From: Glandiceps talaboti
Taxonomy: Eukaryota > Hemichordata > Enteropneusta > Spengelidae
DNA length: 52,500 nucleotides
Assembly (NCBI RefSeq): GCF_964340395.1
Contig: NC_135553.1
Coordinates: 7,572,501 to 7,625,000 of the forward strand
Direction of reading: 5' to 3'
The notes beneath the pieces are model-generated. The model had not been told where the DNA came from and searched no databases. It saw nothing but the letters and a program-made list of their open reading frames with translations. How positions within the stretch are numbered: position 1 is the first letter of the stretch; the number at the start of each line of letters is the position of its first letter. The translations under genes were made by a program, and so were the position numbers. Positions 18,845-30,756 of this stretch are shown here, piece by piece.

Positions 18845-18919
<75 letters not shown>
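18845..18919. repeat. (GA)n microsatellite
   Basis: About 36 GA units. The SLSLSL frame on the minus strand is a repeat artefact. Confidence 0.95.
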
Positions 18920-18921
<2 letters not shown>

Positions 18922-19690
18922 TGATATATAATGATGTTGATGACGCCGTCGCTGTCAAGCCGAACCTAAACTGTGCCATGCCATGTAGAACTGTCCTAGT
19001 ATGGTGCTGACATCGGACGTAATTAGGACAATTGTGTCCAGTGTTTTTCTAAGGCCGGTAAGGCTGGGATCAGAATTTACGGGGGGGGGGGGCTGGGAAG
19101 AAATTATTTAGGGAAACTTTTTTATGCAGCCCCATATAGAGCCAAGTGTTATTAATCCAATTCGTTCGTTTACTTTCACTGTTTGTAATAGGCTATGTTT
19201 GTCCACGGTCTGATGTCTGAAGTTGTAATAAGATCGACTTGACAATAAAAGTGGAATAGAATTGGCACAGGAATGGATGTTGTCTGTTATGTCGGACGAA
19301 TCCACTTCTTTGGGGGGGGGGGTCATCTGATGTCGTTAGGGAGGTAGTATTTATTCTCGTGGTGACATTTCCAAACCAACTTTATAAATCACCTGAGTAA
19401 TTTATTTCATATGATTTTAAAATGACATCATTTCGATTCATTTGTATATGCCGCTCCTTGGTTTGTGATGGCCTACTGAATAGATTCGCCAGTTCAACTT
19501 GTAAAGCAATTGAATGACCAAAACTCTATACGTATGAACAAACAGATATTAGTGACAAGGTGAACAAGTCGTCTTACAATCGCAAAAGCGTGAAAATCCC
19601 GATGCGAGTTATATTTCTTTAGCGTACATGTAAGTCTATACTATGCATGTTGGAGGTGACGTCATGCGAACAAGGACAATACCTTGGCCG
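18920..19690. other. gene-free stretch upstream of the HPGD-like gene
   Basis: Two poly-G runs (about 19081 and 19313) and no recognisable gene. A weak reading frame at 19643 belongs to the leader of the next gene. Confidence 0.5.
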
Positions 19691-19698
19691 AGCATGCG

Positions 19699-19707
19699 CA
19701 TAAAAAG
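19699..19707 (+). promoter_or_regulatory. TATA-like box of the HPGD-like gene
   Basis: CATAAAAAG precedes a TCAGACG initiator-like site near 19731 by about 30 bases and the ATG by 97 bases. The stretch between them contains the palindrome GATCAGCTGATC, an E-box core (CAGCTG). Confidence 0.45.
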
Positions 19708-19795
19708 GGCTTTCCCCACCGATCAGCTGATCAGACGTACACTAAGAGTGAAAGTGGCTAGTCGACTGTATGTGTATCTACTAAACATTGATATT

Positions 19796-22700
19796 ATGGA
19801 ACTGGTAGAAAAGGTGGCTATAGTAACCGGTGGGGCCGAAGGTATCGGAAAGGCGATATCGGAACGATTTTTACGGGAAGGATGCAAGGTAGTGTTGAAC
19901 TTGAAACCGTTTTTACATTGCAATGGATGTGACCGGGGGAATGACATGTGATCGTGACATACACGGTACACATAGCTACGCAACGACTTCATATAAAAGA
20001 TAGCAATAATTTAATGACTCTTGACATGATTAGAGATAATTTTCATTTCGTATTTGTACTGCGCTTTGTAGTTACTGTAGTTAAAGACCAGAAAGGTCAC
20101 ACCACATGGCATGATTCATACTACTGTAACAGCTTGTGCAATATATAAGCTTATATAACTCGGTAATCTGTTATTTCAGGCCGCGGTACTCGGCTTCCGG
20201 GGCGTGCTGAAATTTCATGTTTTTTCACTTATTTTGAGTCGTTTGTATAACTTATTTAAAGTCCAGGTTTACAATTAGTATTTTTCACCGCCAATCATCC
20301 AATTATCAAAGTCATAGTTTGCATGCGTTTATTCAACTAATAATTGTAGTAGCCTTGATATTTAAAGACATCGTACATGTAAGCTTACATCCCGTTTTTT
20401 CATGTTGGTGGTATAAATCATACAATATTTGTTCGATCAAATCATTACAGTTTTACATAACTTTATTTATTCGTTTTCCAGTATGATTAAAATCTAGTCA
20501 AACAGGAACGATTTGCCTTTGGCCTATTTCACAGTCGCTTGTGAACTGTTCCTAAATGGTTTTATTCTTGTCTATGACGGTCCTAATACAGAACAATGAC
20601 GTTATTATATACCCCCCCCCCTACGTACATACATACAACATAAATGTTGTATGTATGTACGTAGGGGGGGTATAACATCGCTACCGATTTTATAAGAATA
20701 TCGCCAATCCCTAAAATAACGTCATTGTTCTGTATTAGGACCGTCATAGACAAGAATAAAACCATTTAGGAAAGGAATAACAGTTTACAAGCGACTGTGG
20801 CCTATGTCCTGTATTTCAAGTCGACTAGATCTGTGGCCTGTCCTTTACGTTTGTTTGTTTGTTTGTTTGTTTGTTTGTTTGTTTGTGTATACATCGGGTG
20901 ACCTCCTAAAACAGGACGTTAATAACAGACACAGTAGACGTGAAATACGGTAACTAATGCAAATCGAACCTTCTCCTTGTTGGAATGTACTCAGACATGT
21001 TCACCTCCAGGTTCAGGTATTCATTTTAAGGAATTCAAAATATATTCGACGTCATTAATTTGCTGAACTTGGTTGTCTTCAGTCGATTGTACTGTATTCC
21101 CAGGACTGTATTTTACACAGTAATGCAACAGGAAGAACGCTTTCTGTAACGTACTGAAATTTTTATCTTGTTATTATTTTAACCCTGAGACAGCATTACG
21201 TTCAATAACTTGTTACCTCCTGTGATCGTACAATCGACGACAAGATAAGATTTAACGATAAGAATGGTGTTTATTTTACAGGGTGTTGTTATACTAGATA
21301 ATAACGACGTGAGAGGCAAGGAGACGGAACGGGAATTGTCAGAAAAATATGGACAAGGCAGAACTATTTTCATTACATGTGATGTGACCTCAAAATCAGA
21401 CCTTGAAGGTGAAGTATCATGATCAACTACTGACAATTTACAATGATATGTTCTACAGATACAAAGTCGTCGGAACCTTACACATAATTCCGTGTTTGTC
21501 TGTTTTATACATATACTGCAAACAAAAACGATTCATAAAACCAGACTCTCTTTGCATATGCCTTGTAAATACTCGTATTCAATGTTGATCACATGACAAC
21601 AAATAGCCAATAATAACAATGGTACCAAATAGCTTTAATGCAATAGGGATGTCTTTGACCTAGCCTGTACAAAGGATTACAAATACATGTATAGGCTTGG
21701 GTTTTTTCTTGTGTATACAAAACCATTACCCAACTAATATAATTTGATGGGACATTTAAATGTGGATGAAAGAGTAAGTAGCCCCATCTACACGGCACTG
21801 AAAAATCCTAGGATGCAGGATAGATTGAAGCCCGTGTAGACGCAAGCGCGTCCTGAAACCGTCCTGACTTAGTACACCTTCGAGAGGTTTCCTGAAACCC
21901 TCCTGCATTTGTCCTATGTAGTATAGTGTCAGGACGGAACGCGCGACATCTACGCTGTAATATAACCTTCCTACCTGTAGACACAAACCTATCCTACCTC
22001 ACGTAGGACAGTGATGTCCATGTCTTCACTTACATTCAATACCCGATACAGTGTTATAATAATTCATTACTAGGGCAGGAATGCTCAGTTACTGTTGTTT
22101 TATATTAATATTTTTGAATGATTAGTTGAAGTAGTATTGTTGTTTACCTTTTTATTTAAAGACATTATATATTCTAGCGGTTGTTTTTCAATGAAGTGTA
22201 TGTCTCCATATAGGCAAAGCTAACAGCATATACATTCCATTTTATAGATGCTTTCCACAAGGCTAAGACCCATTACCAAGGCTTAGACATCGTGTGTAAT
22301 AACGCTGCCATACAAGACGAGTTTAAGTGGGAATCTACAGTTGACATCAATCTGGTAGGTCCCAACACGAAATATCTGTCTGGGGTTATGGCTAACAATA
22401 GTTGCCAAATTGTGCAAGGTCAAACAGCAGTTGTCAAGCTAATTGGTGCGAGGTCAAAGTGTATGTCAAACTGATTGATTTGAAAAGTCTATATACTAGT
22501 ATCTAAATCCCAAGTTCCATATTTATATATGACTATTTGTAAATGCAAAGTCGAAGACTAAATTCCAGTCGTGTATACATGTAGTTTATCAACAGTAGAT
22601 AAACTGATAGATTGTACAGCCCATTGCAAGTTAGTGTTCACTGGCAGTTTTTATGATACAACCACGCAGAAACCAGTAAGGAACTACACATACTACACTT

Positions 22701-23347
22701 TAACAAAATTAAATGAATGAAGTTTCTTGTGACATTTTGTCTGTAATAGACTAATTAATATGTAATTAATATGTGTACGTAATCTTGCAACAGGTTCCAT
22801 TGGGAGAACAGTGCTAATGCACTGAAATGGTGTCTGTATATGAAAGATTAATAAATAAATAAATAAATAAATAAATAAATATGACACCACGCAGACATCA
22901 ACACGTTGATTCCCTTGTGTCTGCATCTACTTGTATTACATTTGGATGGTGTATTTCATTTAGACACATTCTAGCAAGGCATTGCAATCTTATTATCTTA
23001 AAATGTAGCATGTGCAGTTTCTGCGTGGTTTACCAAACATATAGCCAGTGAGATCTAACTTGCAATGGATTCTATGTTAAACAATATGTGTCGAACTGGT
23101 AGGTATCGTTAAATAACTGATAAATAAATTATTTCCAGTACTTAAAGTATTCATGTCACTTGGAACTAATGCCAGTCAAATATAACGTTGTCTGTTGTAA
23201 TTGTAAACATATAGGGACATGTGTTTTAATCTGCCTTTGTTACAGCTTAACTTTCCATTGCAGCCAACTTACTGGTTTTTAATAAATCAGGCAGGTGTGT
23301 CTTTATATATGTATTTGCACATATATTGCTATCCAGTATATTGTATA

Positions 23348-23405
<58 letters not shown>

Positions 23406-24846
23406 ATTTTCAAATTAGGAAAAACATTTATAATATATCTCAATCTATCCATAATTTCCAAGTTACATTCCCGGCTATTTATAAGACATTGTCATCTTAT
23501 CTTTTACATAGAATGGTGTAATCCGAGGAACATACATTGCTCTTCAAAATATGGGAACTGAAAACGGTGGAAATGGTGGAATAGTTATAAATACAGCATC
23601 AGTCAATGGTAAATACATGTTTATTATTATATTACAGTAGATAAATTTAACATAATGACTGTTTCGATGTGTATATATGCAAACCCCTGACAGTTTGTTA
23701 CTCAGATGTAATTCTTTATGGGATATTCTGGAATGAACATTCAAGTTTCAAAAAATCAACACAGATTTATTTGACAATCATTTATCACGTTTGCAGTAAC
23801 AGCAAAAGCATGTTCTTGCTAATTTGACAACTGCTTTGGGTAGTAAAGTGCATAAATATCACTTTAAAAAAAAGCAGCCTTGAGCACAACTGTAGCAACA
23901 ACTAATATGTGCACAGCAACAATGACTTGTTTCCTGTCGAAATTAAAAGTGATTGGTGCTTAAGTGAATGAGCGTTCCAAGAATTAGTAAGAATGTTAAT
24001 AAAAATCATGACCACTCATAACATGGGATTACTGTGTCAGTGTACAGGCGTAGTTTGATGTCCACATATCACAATCAACAATGCTTTGCTGATAACAAAA
24101 AATACCTTTATGGAGTAATATCTCCAGCAAAATGTGGTGTTATAATAGACGATAATGTCTTTAAAGTATTATCATCAGCAAATATTCATCAGAAGTAACT
24201 GTATATAAATACTATATTTTAGTGATGCACTGTGTTTCTTCCCTAGGCTTGATAACGAATTCGCTATCACCTATATATGGAGCAACTAAGCACGGAGTTG
24301 TTGGCTTTACAAGGAATGTTGCTGTAAGTATATACACATTGACACAGAGATGAAGGGATGGTTGGTGTCATTATGAATCAACATATTATTTTTTTAACTA
24401 CATATCCACCATTCTGTTTGGCTCTCGCCAACAATAATGACCTCAACGGACGACGCCAAACAGCGCAAAGAATAACCTGATATAAGTTGAAGGATTCGGC
24501 CATGACAACAGAAGCACATCAATAAAGTATTCTCGTGTTAATAATTGGCCAAAGTTGATCAGCATGTGTATGAAATGTGTAAGCTGAAATTAAAAGGTAT
24601 CTTTTCTGACAGAGGACGATTCCTATATTTGGATGGACAAACTAGACTACAGCAAAGACAACGATTTCGACAGTCTTCATAAACACAGGCGAGAGTACTT
24701 TGTGGATAAGAAATAAAACATCAACACCCACTTGTCATCTACACGTTAAATTCAATAACAACAATTGTGTCAGTTGTAAACCAATACTATATTTAGCTAG
24801 CTGTCGATAACTCCAGAAGTAAATTTCGATTCTAGATGTACTTAGC

Positions 24847-24890
<44 letters not shown>

Positions 24891-25681
24891 GGTGGTGTTG
24901 GTGGTGGTGGTGGTGGTGGTGGTGGTGGCATTGTTGTTATTTTATATACAATCATGAAAATATTCCTTTTCAAACTCTTCTGTCATGTTTACAGAACGAA
25001 TCTTTATTTATTAAAAATAAAGTACGAGTTGCTGCAATTTGCCCTGGTAAAGTTGACACACCTCTCCAACAGAAAGTTCGTTGTCGATACCCAGAGGAAT
25101 TCCAAAAACATAATGATATGTATGACTTCGTAAAGTAAGTTATAAATGTTTTTTTTTTAAATATCTAATATTGTTGAGCTCCTCTTTTGGACGATAACTG
25201 ATAAAAGTGTTTTATATGTTATTTGCATTAAGCTTGTTGAAACGTTTGCTTTAATAATCATCATCAATGGTGAAATAGAAACCAATAAAAGCCTTTCTTC
25301 ATATAGATCACATGGTTCTTCCATGTGCCATTACACATCTTTGTCATTTTGAGGTAACCTCGTAATATTAAGTTTACGTAATTTATAAAATGAAATCTTG
25401 CTATATTCAACAACTGATACGTTGGTGTTATGGTTTGGTTTAATCTTCCAGACAAGGAAAAAAAGAATGTGTCCCCAAACACGGTACTTACCCAAATTAG
25501 TTTAGTATTTAATCATTATATGTTTTCAATTTTTTTTCCTTTCAGAATGTCTCATATTACTGATGCTGTTGTTTTACTGATAACAGATTGTGACAACATG
25601 AACGGTGCCATCGTTACAGTACTACCTGGTGAACAACCTATAAGGACAATAGGTCCTCCTGATTATAAATTGAATATATGA
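19796..25681 (+). CDS. 15-hydroxyprostaglandin dehydrogenase-like short-chain dehydrogenase (seven exons)
   Basis: Exons are 19796-19888, 21282-21408, 22248-22354, 23512-23608, 24247-24323, 24995-25134 and 25546-25681. They total 777 nt, 258 aa (human HPGD is 266 aa, also in seven exons). Family members are cytosolic NAD-dependent enzymes that oxidise a hydroxyl group; human HPGD inactivates prostaglandins. Visible signatures are the cofactor loop TGGAEGIG (11-18), Asp37 after the second strand (NAD preference), CDV, NNAA (usually NNAG) at 91-94, catalytic Ser139 in NTASVNG, YGATK with Tyr152 and Lys156, and ICPGKVDTP. The Ser-to-Tyr spacing of 13 equals that of human HPGD. The C terminus, with AVVLLITDCDNMNGAIVTV, is also HPGD-like. 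The substrate cannot be read from sequence, so the symbol is left empty. A partial tandem copy follows 1.1 kb downstream. Confidence 0.92.
20515..20815. mobile_element. foldback (long palindrome) element in HPGD-like intron 1
   Basis: The arms meet at a centre near 20641, around ACAACATAAATGTTGT. The left arm carries ACAGTCGCTTGTGAACTG, TTCTTGTCTATGACGG and CCTAATACAGAACAATGACG. The right arm carries the complement of each in reverse order. The right arm has about 35 extra bases (20670-20710) and the arms differ by small indels near the outer ends. C and G runs face each other next to the centre. There is no coding capacity. The second gene copy has a much shorter intron 1 (288 versus 1393 nt), consistent with insertion. 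Confidence 0.85.
20850..20886. repeat. (GTTT)n microsatellite
   Basis: About nine GTTT units next to the foldback element. Confidence 0.9.
21600..22030. repeat. probable insertion in HPGD-like intron 2 with repeated TCCTG motifs
   Basis: The interval contains many TCCTGAAAC, TCCTGC and TCCTAC motifs. Intron 2 is 839 nt here but 319 nt in the downstream copy. The two introns resemble each other at both ends (GTGAAGTAT start; TTTTTCAATGA near the end), so the middle is probably inserted here or deleted there. Element type is not recognised. Confidence 0.4.
22780..22882 (+). mobile_element. retroelement 3' tail with (AAAT)n
   Basis: TGCAACAGGTTCCATTGGGA is followed by CTGAAATGGTGTCTGTATATG and then AATAAATAAATAAATA. 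This AATAAA-containing short-unit tail is typical of 5'-truncated LINE or SINE insertions. It lies in intron 3 of the HPGD-like gene. Confidence 0.5.
23348..23402. repeat. (GT)n microsatellite
   Basis: About 27 GT units in HPGD-like intron 3, about 110 bases before exon 4. Confidence 0.95.
24845..24929. repeat. (TTG)n-(GTG)n trinucleotide array
   Basis: About 15 TTG units pass into about 10 GTG units. It ends about 65 bases before the exon 6 acceptor of the HPGD-like gene. Confidence 0.95.
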
Positions 25682-25826
25682 ATTACAACGAGAGATATTT
25701 TTACCATTTTGACACTATGCATGTTAATGTTTCTTAACAATTACCTTATCTAAGACAAGTATTGTGTCTTACATATTGAAACCTCATAAATGTTTATGGT
25801 CACATCTAAGTATGTAAATAATGGGA

Positions 25827-25832
25827 AATAAA
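25827..25832 (+). terminator. polyadenylation signal AATAAA of the HPGD-like gene
   Basis: It lies 146 bases after the stop. The surrounding 3' flank (CTTATCTAAGACAAGTATTG at about 25747) is shared with the downstream copy, whose own AATAAA is at 28752. Confidence 0.7.
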
Positions 25833-25859
25833 ATGACGGAATTTAATATCTTGAAATGT

Positions 25860-26698
25860 TTGGTAATTTTATCTTTGAGACACGACGGATTTCACCACGT
25901 GCACAATTTTGACATCTACCTTCATACCTTAAAGAGACATGAACTAAGTTTATACATGGGGATATATTTTGCTGCATATCAAGACGCGATAGTATAATTC
26001 TTCTTCAAGATACGTACTTCAACAATCATCTTGTCAGACAGACCTCAATCCTGCAGTGTTCATACATATTACACATGCACAAACGATGAAATGATTTGAT
26101 TTTATAGTATAAATGTACGTACACTTCAAGGTGAAAGAACACACTTTTTTTAAGTCATCCACTGGGTCTGTGCTAGCAACGCCAGAAGACGTTTTTATAA
26201 AGCATGAATCGAAGTATATTCGTTGTTTTATGTAAGATCAAACTAGATGATATGATAGAAGGAACTTCCTAACACCGACCGATAAAGAATCGGGTGATCA
26301 TACCGCCACCTAGGGGTGAACTGTAACCATGGCATAGTCAGTAATTCTGGTGAGAATCGTAGACCAGGGCAACTAGAAAACTCTGTTCTTTATAACTCTG
26401 AACCTCATGTATTGTGTTAAGGTACATATAGGTTATTGGAGTGTATAACCATCCCTAATTTGGAGTGTAGATACGAAAAGATACAAAAACAAACTAATTA
26501 TGGTGTTTGCAGAGGTTTACAATGTATATTGTCGGTTTTCCATATTTGTATATTTTCTGCTGTTAAGCTCAGAATCGGTCATTGGACGATATATTGTCAA
26601 TGTGAGTATTTAATGAAACTTACTTTATATTAGACACCGTCTCACTATAACCAGAGTGATTCTTTCGGGCTCTTTTCAAGGGCTTGTTTTTTTCTGTA
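25860..26698. other. spacer between the two HPGD-like copies
   Basis: No gene or clear repeat is seen. A short open frame at 26436-26633 shows no recognisable domain. Confidence 0.5.
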
Positions 26699-26711
26699 CG
26701 GTCAAAGGTCA
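26699..26711 (+). promoter_or_regulatory. candidate DR1 nuclear-receptor element
   Basis: CGGTCAAAGGTCA has one mismatch to AGGTCAAAGGTCA, the direct repeat with one-base spacing bound by HNF4, RXR heterodimers and COUP-TF. It lies 119 bases before the ATG of the second HPGD-like copy. No equivalent is seen before the first copy. Confidence 0.4.
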
Positions 26712-26829
26712 ATGCAGTCCTGCCAAAAGGTCGATAAACCACCTTGGACCAAAATAAAATTGCACCACGTAACTTCCGGTGATGAGACTCACCTAGGTTA
26801 TTCACTGTTCTACACTGAGAAGTGACATT

Positions 26830-28621
26830 ATGGAACTGGTAGACAAGGTGGCCATAGTGACTGGTGGTGCCGAAGGTATCGGAAAGGCGATATCAGAAAG
26901 ACTTTTACAGGAACGATGCAAGGTAGTTTTTATCGTTTTACCAATGCCGTTTATTAAACTTGATTATGTACAAATGTGACCACGTAGCTAGCTAGCAGCA
27001 ACCTCCATTTAAAAGATAGGTAATTTCGAGATTTCTTCTTCCTAAGGCCACACCATTTCACCATGTGTAATATTGCTATAGCTTAAATATGAATATGCAA
27101 TAGCGCTGGCAAATAAAGACCCTTGAAAACACAGATTTCAATTCTGCAGCGTTTGAAAACAAATGAGATAAAATGACATTGCTTTAATAATGAAATCTGT
27201 TACTTTACAGGGTGTCATTATACTAGATAATAACGAAGTGAGAGGCAAGGAGACAGAACAAGAATTATCAGGAAAATATGGGCAAGGAAGGACTATTTTC
27301 ATTTCATGTGATGTGACCTCTAAATCTGACCTTGAAGGTGAAGTATGATCTAGTATCGAATGTTTGCAGTGTACAGTGTAAGCTTACATATCATCTTATA
27401 CAGATCCAAACTTTCTTCCACTATCTGATACATACTTATGACACCAGTGTTAAAGTCAATACTTCCTTGTCCAGGTGTCAAATACTCAGCTTGGCACATT
27501 CAGTTTGTCTTACTCGTAAACTGATTGTATGCAAAGTTCACATTTCAATGATTTGTGGATGTATTAGTGTTTGTTTTTAGGTGGGCTATATTCTTTTTCA
27601 ATGATATGTATGGCGCCATAGAGGCATAATGTAACAACACATACTTGTTTTTATAGATGCTTTCCACAAGGCTAAGACTCATTACCAAGGCTTAGACATC
27701 GTATGCAATAATGCTGGTATACAAGATGAGTTTAAGTGGGAATCTACAGTTGATATCAATCTGGTAGGTGTAAGGAACGATGGCAGAATGTCGCACAACT
27801 CAATAACATCATTCGTTTAGGTCAAACCCCCTCCCCCTAAACGAACGTTCACAAGTGCGACATCAAACGTTTATATATGATGTAAACTATGATGAAAACT
27901 GTACATAGCGGTCACATCACTACGATATACGTGATGTAAAACATGATTGTAAGCACTTTAAAATACTACCAGAAAGCCAACACCACCATATCTCACGTTA
28001 AAAGTAATTTTTTATCAGCTTGTGCAATCGAATTGACGCCAGATCCCCCCCACACACACACACACACACGCGAACGAAGTTCGCTTATTGAGCCTGTGTG
28101 ACACTGTGACAGTTCCTTAATATATTGTCTACCTGTTAGGGGCTATGTCAAACAATAGTTTTTGTGTGTTTTTTTTAAATATTTGTGCTGGGAATTCCTC
28201 CCAGCGATTTTCTATAAATCCAAAATAAATACCCAATCCTCATCCATGTGGCAACATTAAGTTACTTCGGTACCTCTTCGATGCTATAACTGTCAGAAAT
28301 ACTGGTTAAATTCATGCAGATGTTTAGCATAGAGATTCCGCCTTGTGAATAAAATATAACCTAGGCACAATCATGTAATATATCCACTATACCATAGTAC
28401 CCAAAACTTGACAGTTTTAAGTGTGGCCCGTATTATTTTCAGGACCCTCATATTCTATTTTGTTTTCAATCTGTTCTCCTTTCAGAATGTCTCATATTAC
28501 TGATGCTGTTGTTTCACTGATAACAGATTGTGACAGCATGAACGGTGCCATCGTAACAGTACTATCTGGTGAACAACCTATAAGGACGATAGACACTCCA
28601 GACTATGAATTGAATATATAA
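26830..28621 (+). pseudogene. tandem HPGD-like copy lacking exons 4-6
   Basis: Four exons match the upstream gene closely: 26830-26922, 27211-27337, 27657-27763 (exons 1-3, identical lengths of 93, 127, 107) and 28486-28621 (exon 7, 136 nt). The 722-base interval between exon 3 and exon 7 has no match to exons 4, 5 or 6, which hold the catalytic Ser, Tyr and Lys. Exon 3 ends in phase 0 whereas exon 7 needs a phase 2 partner. Direct splicing therefore shifts frame and reaches a stop after five codons, giving about 114 residues of cofactor-binding half only. All present splice sites are intact, NNAG is canonical here, and the cofactor loop TGGAEGIG is kept. A deletion-born pseudogene is the simplest reading; an expressed truncated protein or an assembly gap are alternatives. 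Confidence 0.88.
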
Positions 28622-28751
28622 TGGCTACCACAGATATTTCTACCACTGTGCGATTATGCTTGTTTTTCTTTCAAAAGTAGCTTATCTAAGACAAGTATTG
28701 TACAGAACGTATTGAAACTTTATACATGTTTTTGGTCTCATCTAAGTATTA

Positions 28752-28757
28752 AATAAA
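28752..28757 (+). terminator. polyadenylation signal AATAAA of the partial HPGD-like copy
   Basis: It lies 131 bases after the exon 7 stop, in a 3' flank similar to that of the first copy. Confidence 0.6.
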
Positions 28758-28785
28758 GGGAAAAAAGTTATGTGATGTGATTTAA

Positions 28786-29117
28786 TGTATGTACGCACGT
28801 ACGTACGTATGTATGTATGTATGTATGTATGTATGTATGTATGTATGTGTGTATGTATGTATGTATGTATGTATGTATGTATGTGTGTATGTATGTATGT
28901 ATGTATGTATGTATGTGTGTGTGTGCGTATGTATGTATGTATGTATGTGTGTATGTATGTATGTATGTATGTATGTATGTATGTTGTGTGTGTATGTATG
29001 TATGTATGTATGTATGTATGTATGTATGTGTGTGTGTGTGTGTATGTGTGTATGTATGTATGTATGTATGTATGGATGGATGGATGGATGGATGGATGTA
29101 TGTATGTATGTATGTTT
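28786..29117. repeat. compound TACG/TATG/TG/GATG array
   Basis: The array starts about 30 bases after the AATAAA of the partial HPGD copy, with TACG units, then TATG blocks broken by TGTG, and ends with GGAT and TATG units. Confidence 0.95.
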
Positions 29118-30600
29118 GTACTATTGGTAGTTTCAAATTCAATTACGTTAACAAATGTTTATGAATGCAAGGTCATTGTTCATATCCCTGAACATTTTTA
29201 CTGTCCATGAATGCTTAATTTCATTCAGTTCTGGCGTGTGAGTCGGATCACTTGGTGACACCCCTCCCTAAGTTGGCAATACGTGTCGATTCGGCGAAAG
29301 CTAGGGAATGCGTATATATGTAACGGAGAACATTTTCAAATACATGACATGTATATCTCGGTAATCGTGATTGATGTAAATGAAGCAGAACGATGAAATC
29401 GCTCTTGTAAAACTCATTGAGTACGAAAATTGCTACATTGAAAATTGCATCCACTAGTAACGACCCATGCTTTCACTGTGGAGTTCAAAGGTCAGCAACA
29501 ATCTATTTCAAATTTTACAATGAAAAATATTGTGGCACCAAATATTTGATTCAACAATGTTGCGTATCAACAGAAACAGTAAGAGTTGGTCCGCCTTTGA
29601 AACAATCTGCCTGAAAGTATCTTGTTTTCCAACACATCAACTTTAATATACGATTTCACTTTACCTATCTCATACTACTTTAATAGATTGTCCTAAAAGT
29701 GACGTAGTTATTACTTCAGTGGACAATGTACTGCTGAAGTTATATTTTTGGTACACCCTCCTTTGTCACAGTACAGCTGACTCGATGATACGGGTTATAC
29801 TCTATTGCAACGAACTTGCTAAAGCCTTGAAATCGTGCACACACACTATAATTGTACATGTATGTGTATGTGTAGTATGGTGTATAGCTCTGATAAGATA
29901 AGACTCCCTTCGTACCGTCAAATCTTCGAGGGTTATATGATAGCCACTTGCTTGAATTATTGATTATTCATTGAATGAAAGATACGTATTCATAGAGAAG
30001 AACTCGGTACTATATGAAGATAAGAAAAGTCGATTTCATGTTTTACATTGCTGGTATCATTCGTATTCACTCAAGGCATTGCAGTATATTTTTTCAACAT
30101 TTATCTTTAATACTGATTAGTATCAATAGTTGACAAGAAGGCTAAAATTGCGTAGAGATGACTATTGTAACAATTCTGGAGATGCGTATCGCGTATTCAT
30201 ACTACACACCACGACTTCAGACAATTTATCCATCTCTCTAATTTGTAAGATGAGACTTGCTCGACTCGTCTGAGTTGTTTTATCTGGTACTAAGGTGAAT
30301 TACTTTATAGACTTCATTTCTTGGTTAAAAGTATTTTAACACTAAAACCTCGATTAAGCTGCTCTTAGACTAGTATGATGTTAATGCCGATGCCTGCCTT
30401 TCGATGGCATTACTGTGAAATTACCTTCTGCAGGCGTTGATGGCACGTTCGATGGCATAATTAAGTTTCCTTGACCATTGACTGTGTAGTGTGCTATCGA
30501 GTCATTTAAGTATCATACTTTAAATACCAGCTTTAATGTGTTCCCCCACAGCAAGTGATGGTCAAAATGAATAAAATATTGCAGGTATCATTTCGTATGT
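29118..30600. other. gene-free stretch
   Basis: No gene, RNA gene or clear repeat is recognised. Short open frames here have no domain-like composition. Confidence 0.5.
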
Positions 30601-30601
30601 A

Positions 30602-30714
30602 GCCCCCCCCCCCCACCCCCGAAAAATAAAATAAAATAAACAATAAATAAACAAACAAACAAACAAAAAACAAACAAATAAATAAATATATAAATAAATA
30701 AATAAATAAATGAA

Positions 30715-30753
<39 letters not shown>

Positions 30754-30756
30754 CAT
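30602..30756. repeat. poly-C run followed by (AAAT)n/(AAAC)n array
   Basis: About 13 C, then AAAAT, AAAC and AAAT units for about 130 bases. Open frames full of Leu, Phe and Ile on the minus strand are artefacts. Confidence 0.9.
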
